Assembly (NCBI GenBank): GCA_002862585.1 | Contig: PKDP01000115.1 | Coordinates: forward strand, 1 to 9,786 | Length of the DNA: 9,786 nucleotides | Direction: 5' to 3' | Origin: Flavobacteriales bacterium | Lineage (GTDB): Bacteria; Bacteroidota; Bacteroidia; Flavobacteriales; UBA7312 | Shown here: in pieces, positions 7,888 to 9,786 of the stretch | Position numbering within the stretch: the stretch's first letter is position 1 | How the letters are laid out: every line of letters starts with the position of its first letter | The notes under the pieces: generated by a model | What the model saw: only the letters and a program-made list of their open reading frames with translations | The model's database searches: none | Told to the model about the DNA's origin: nothing | Position numbers and translations under genes: made by a program

Positions 7888-8076
7888 TTACTCTGCAGCT
7901 TCTTCAGCAGCAGTAGTATCCATTTCAGCTTCTTCAGCAACTACCTCAACTGTATCAGCAGTAGCAGTAGTTTCTTCAGTGATAGTTTCTTCAACTACCT
8001 CAGCTTTTTCAGCAGGTGCTCCACAAGCCACTAGGCCCATTACAGCAATTGCTAGAACGTACATTAAATTTTTCAT
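7888..8076 (-). CDS. Small Glu/Ala/Thr-rich lipoprotein
   Basis: The 62-residue product starts with a lipoprotein signal (MKNLMYVLAIAVMGLVAC) with a good lipobox, LVA-C18. The predicted mature chain is 45 residues, low in complexity and strongly acidic: 13 Glu and 2 Asp against one Lys, the rest mostly Ala, Thr and Val. It is probably disordered and tethered to a membrane. A canonical promoter, an A10 leader tract just before the start (8081-8090) and a terminator downstream support it as a real, perhaps highly expressed gene. An overlapping plus-strand open frame is a low-complexity shadow. Many Bacteroidota encode small acidic lipoproteins of this sort with no known function; I do not recognise a named family. 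No clear lipoprotein surface-export signal follows the Cys. Confidence 0.82.
   Translation of the reverse strand: MKNLMYVLAIAVMGLVACGAPAEKAEVVEETITEETTATADTVEVVAEEAEMDTTAAEEAAE
7896..7939. repeat. In-frame 14-nt direct repeat within lipoprotein gene
   Basis: The sequence cagcttcttcagca occurs at 7896-7909 and again at 7926-7939, 30 nt apart, so it repeats in frame as Ala-Glu-Glu-Ala units. A second 11-nt pair, caactacctca, is at 7938-7948 and 7992-8002, 54 nt apart and also in frame. This suggests growth of the acidic tail by short duplications. Confidence 0.6.
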
Positions 8077-8108
8077 TGCGTTTTTTTTTTAATTGTTATA
8101 ACAAGGAA

Positions 8109-8116
8109 CAAATATA
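8109..8116 (-). promoter_or_regulatory. -7 promoter element for the small lipoprotein gene
   Basis: The minus-strand sequence TATATTTG fits TANNTTTG perfectly, 32 nt upstream of the lipoprotein ATG. The predicted leader is about 25-28 nt and includes an A10 tract, a layout common for well-translated Bacteroidota genes. No clear -33 element is seen. Confidence 0.6.
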
Positions 8117-8144
8117 AGGTTATATATGTATTAATTAAGTTGTT

Positions 8145-8152
8145 TAACTTTG
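8145..8152 (+). promoter_or_regulatory. -7 promoter element abutting the DUF4296-like gene start
   Basis: TAACTTTG is a perfect TANNTTTG match ending only 4 nt before the ATG at 8157. If used, transcription would begin at or within a few bases of the start codon, giving a leaderless or near-leaderless mRNA. Confidence 0.45.
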
Positions 8153-8156
8153 AAAA

Positions 8157-8495
8157 ATGAAATATTTTTTAATAATCACACTATTGTTATTTACATTTTG
8201 CACAAATAATAAGCAAAGTATTCAAGTGGCAATTGGTGATGAGCACATGAAAGAAATTCTAAAGGAAAGACAGTTGCTCATATCAACATTCAATACGTAT
8301 CAATATGAGGAAGTAATTTCAGAAGAAGTAATAGACTCTTTGCTTTCATCCACTTATTTAAATCTTGGATATACTGATGAAGAATTTCAGTCCAGTTGGG
8401 AGTATTATCTTAATGAGGGTAAGGATGAATTATACAATATTTATGGAAATGTTTTACAGCAGTTTGAACTAATGCGTGAAGAGTCTAGGGACTAG
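8157..8495 (+). CDS. Small lipoprotein, DUF4296-like
   Basis: A 112-residue protein with a hydrophobic leader (MKYFLIITLLLFTFC) ending in a loose lipobox with Cys15, then a polar alpha-helical chain. The spacing of MKEILKERQLL (31-41), LGYTDEEFQSSWEYYLNEG (70-88) and LYNIYGNVLQQF (92-103) resembles the Bacteroidota DUF4296 family: small predicted lipoproteins of unknown function with the pattern 'helix, Y-x-[ST]-x-EEF-x-x-S-x-x-YY, helix'. My recollection is that such genes sit near dihydroorotase and polyprenol-mannose synthase genes in other flavobacteria, which fits this neighbourhood. The only upstream promoter candidate almost touches the ATG. The 3' end overlaps the convergent epimerase gene by 11 nt. 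The family call is by eye. Confidence 0.78.
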   Translation: MKYFLIITLLLFTFCTNNKQSIQVAIGDEHMKEILKERQLLISTFNTYQYEEVISEEVIDSLLSSTYLNLGYTDEEFQSSWEYYLNEGKDELYNIYGNVLQQFELMREESRD

Positions 8496-9495
8496 TTTTT
8501 TCCGATAAAAACCATGTGCTATATTTTTGAATACTCTCTCTTATTGGAATAAATTTGTATGAGAGTGTTTTGCTAATCTTTGCGTTAGAATAACTGCTAT
8601 TTACCATAGATTTATTAGCAGTTTCCTTAGTGATTAGCGGAGACTTTCGTGTAATTAAAGATTTAACCCACTCTAATCGCCAAGCTAATTCTTTTATGAA
8701 AGGGGTTACCTTTATATTTGGTTTTGGTCGGTTCAAATCTTCAGCAATCCATTCGAAAACCTGACTATAGGCTAAATTCTCTGAGTTTAGGATAAAGCGT
8801 TCATTAACAACATCACTTTCAGAAAGTCGAACAATTACATTGGCTACGTCAATAACATCTACATAACCCGTGCTTCCAGTAGTAAAATACTTCAAACCAT
8901 CCCATACTTTTTCGAAAAGCTGAGAGCTTCCTTTCGACCAATTGCCAGGCCCTAAAATTACTGATGGGTTTACAATTACAGCATCAAGCCCTTCTTGAGT
9001 TCCACGCCAAACTTCTTGTTCTGAAAGGTATTTGCTAACGGAATAAGCCGTATTGTGAGGATTGGGTTTCCAGTAATTATCTTCTATTTTTTCAATATCT
9101 GAATCCGAATTTCCTAGTGCTGCTATTGAGCTAACGTAGGCTAATTTGAGTACATTAAATTTTATACATGTATTGACAATATTAGCTGTTCCTTCAACAT
9201 TGAACTGCATCATTTTCTCAACTTCTTTTGAGTCGAACGACACCAGTGCAGCACAATGAATGACATTGTCACAGCCTTCAATGGCATTTTGAAGCGACAA
9301 AATATCCAATAAGTCACCATCAATCCATTCAATTTTCTGTAATAATTCGCCTTGATTGTAGTAGTTGAATATTTTTTCAATGATTGAGAAAGAGCTTTTT
9401 TTGCGTTTCAAAGCACGAACGCTCTTACCTTCTTGAGTTAATTTTAGGAGAATATGAGCCCCAACTAATCCTGTTCCACCTGTAATAAAAATCAT
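8485..9495 (-). CDS. Extended SDR / NAD-dependent epimerase/dehydratase-like protein
   Basis: A 336-residue Rossmann-fold oxidoreductase of the extended short-chain dehydrogenase type. It has the nucleotide-binding motif TGGTGLVG (5-12; G6, G9, G12), IDGDLLD near 58-64, HCAALVSF (80-87), the active-site Ser region AYVSSIAALG (119-128) and the catalytic pair Y151/K155 in YSVSK, followed by VNPSVILGPGNW. This resembles dihydroflavonol-4-reductase/nucleotide-sugar-epimerase-like proteins; the substrate cannot be told. I chose the ATG at 9495 over an in-frame TTG at 9504: the protein then opens as MIFITGGTG, typical for the family, and the TTG lies inside a perfect -7 promoter element. It converges on the DUF4296-like gene, with the two TAG stops inside an 11-nt overlap, and diverges from tyrS across 73 nt. 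Confidence 0.93.
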   Translation of the reverse strand: MIFITGGTGLVGAHILLKLTQEGKSVRALKRKKSSFSIIEKIFNYYNQGELLQKIEWIDGDLLDILSLQNAIEGCDNVIHCAALVSFDSKEVEKMMQFNVEGTANIVNTCIKFNVLKLAYVSSIAALGNSDSDIEKIEDNYWKPNPHNTAYSVSKYLSEQEVWRGTQEGLDAVIVNPSVILGPGNWSKGSSQLFEKVWDGLKYFTTGSTGYVDVIDVANVIVRLSESDVVNERFILNSENLAYSQVFEWIAEDLNRPKPNIKVTPFIKELAWRLEWVKSLITRKSPLITKETANKSMVNSSYSNAKISKTLSYKFIPIRESIQKYSTWFLSEKTSP

Positions 9496-9501
9496 CGTCA
9501 A

Positions 9502-9509
9502 CAAAGGTA
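9502..9509 (-). promoter_or_regulatory. -7 promoter element for the epimerase-like gene
   Basis: The minus-strand sequence TACCTTTG matches TANNTTTG perfectly and ends 6 nt before the ATG at 9495, so transcription would begin about at the start codon (leaderless or nearly so). Its terminal bases include the alternative TTG start, which argues against that start. Confidence 0.55.
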
Positions 9510-9541
9510 GAGAAAAAATAGCCCTAAAATTTCACATTATT

Positions 9542-9549
9542 TATATTTG
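9542..9549 (+). promoter_or_regulatory. -7 promoter element for tyrS
   Basis: TATATTTG is a perfect TANNTTTG match 19 nt before the tyrS ATG, giving a leader of about 13 nt that is A/T-rich and lacks a Shine-Dalgarno sequence. A leader this short leaves no room for a T-box or other riboswitch. Confidence 0.55.
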
Positions 9550-9568
9550 CTTAAATAAATATACATCA

Positions 9569-9786
9569 ATGAACTTTGTAGAGGAATTAAAATGGAGAGG
9601 GATGATACACGATATCATGCCTGGTACTGAGGAGCAATTACAAAAAGAAGTAACGACGGCTTATATAGGCTTTGATCCTACTGCTGATTCTTTACACATT
9701 GGTTCGTTGGTGCAAATAATGATTTTAGTACACCTTCAACGCTGTGGCCATAAACCCATTGCCTTAATGGGTGGTGCAACGGGCAT
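9569..9786 (+). CDS. tyrS: Tyrosyl-tRNA synthetase, N-terminal part (cut by window edge)
   Basis: The first 72 codons are present and the frame runs off the right edge. The product charges tRNA-Tyr with tyrosine in the cytoplasm (class I synthetase). The segment YIGFDPTADSLHIGSLV (32-48) is the hallmark of bacterial TyrRS. It contains the HIGH-type ATP-binding motif HIGS (43-46) and the tyrosine-pocket residues Y32 and D36. LMGGATG (66-72) is the start of the conserved strand that follows. The N-terminal MNFVEELKWRGMIHDIMPGT is typical of bacterial, notably Bacteroidota, TyrS. The KMSKS loop and the C-terminal S4-like RNA-binding domain would lie outside the window. Confidence 0.95.
   Translation, partial: MNFVEELKWRGMIHDIMPGTEEQLQKEVTTAYIGFDPTADSLHIGSLVQIMILVHLQRCGHKPIALMGGATG

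Noticed and set aside
7896..8010. Short direct repeats as a possible CRISPR or mobile-element trace
   Set aside because: The repeats are 11-14 nt, in frame, irregularly spaced and encode low-complexity Glu/Ala/Val units; no cas genes or terminal inverted repeats are present.
7874..8092. Plus-strand open frame of 72 codons, rich in Ser/Ala/Val
   Set aside because: It is antisense to the small lipoprotein gene. Its composition is the mirror of the GAA/GCA-rich repeats, and it has no signal, promoter or sensible start context. The minus frame has a lipobox, promoter and terminator.
9496..9568. Possible T-box or other riboswitch upstream of tyrS
   Set aside because: The whole divergent gap is only 73 nt, and the predicted tyrS leader is about 13 nt with no stem-loop or T-box sequence.

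Overview
The window is an AT-rich stretch from a member of the Bacteroidota, most likely the Flavobacteriia. Several independent signs point there: a TonB-dependent receptor with an N-terminal carboxypeptidase-regulatory-like domain, a type IX secretion (T9SS) C-terminal sorting domain, a small lipoprotein resembling the Bacteroidota-specific DUF4296 family, A-rich leaders without a Shine-Dalgarno sequence, and repeated matches to the Bacteroidota -7 promoter element TANNTTTG upstream of genes.

Left half (1-5601, all minus strand). Three exported or surface proteins form one apparent transcription unit, read from right to left: a lamin-tail-domain protein with a T9SS sorting tail (4675-5601), a 934-residue TonB-dependent receptor (1819-4623), and a large secreted phospholipase D/nuclease-superfamily protein (1-1805) whose C-terminal end runs off the left edge. 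The last two genes are 13 nt apart. The first two are separated by 51 nt holding a strong RNA hairpin. No SusD-like gene is present. The domain mix (lamin tail, OB-fold-like region, two HKD motifs, outer-membrane receptor) suggests an uncharacterised surface system that cuts and imports a phosphodiester-containing substrate, perhaps extracellular nucleic acid. That function is inference.

Middle (5774-7844, plus strand). A housekeeping pair: a GT2 polyprenol-phosphate mannosyltransferase-like protein overlapping by 8 nt a class I-type dihydroorotase (pyrC). The unit ends in a strong hairpin that looks like a bidirectional terminator, shared with the convergent small-lipoprotein gene (7888-8076).

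Right part (7888-9786). A tiny Glu/Ala-rich lipoprotein (minus), a DUF4296-like lipoprotein (plus), an extended SDR / NAD-dependent epimerase-like protein (minus; its stop codon overlaps that of the preceding gene) and the 5' end of tyrS (plus, cut by the right edge). The two intergenic gaps here are short (80 and 73 nt). Each holds a divergent pair of perfect TANNTTTG elements, two of them so close to their start codons that the mRNAs may be leaderless.

No tRNA or rRNA genes, CRISPR arrays, insertion sequences or prophage genes were seen. No gene-free stretch exceeds 300 bases; the longest, 5602-5773, is a divergent promoter region. The most promising uncharacterised element is the three-gene surface cassette on the left.
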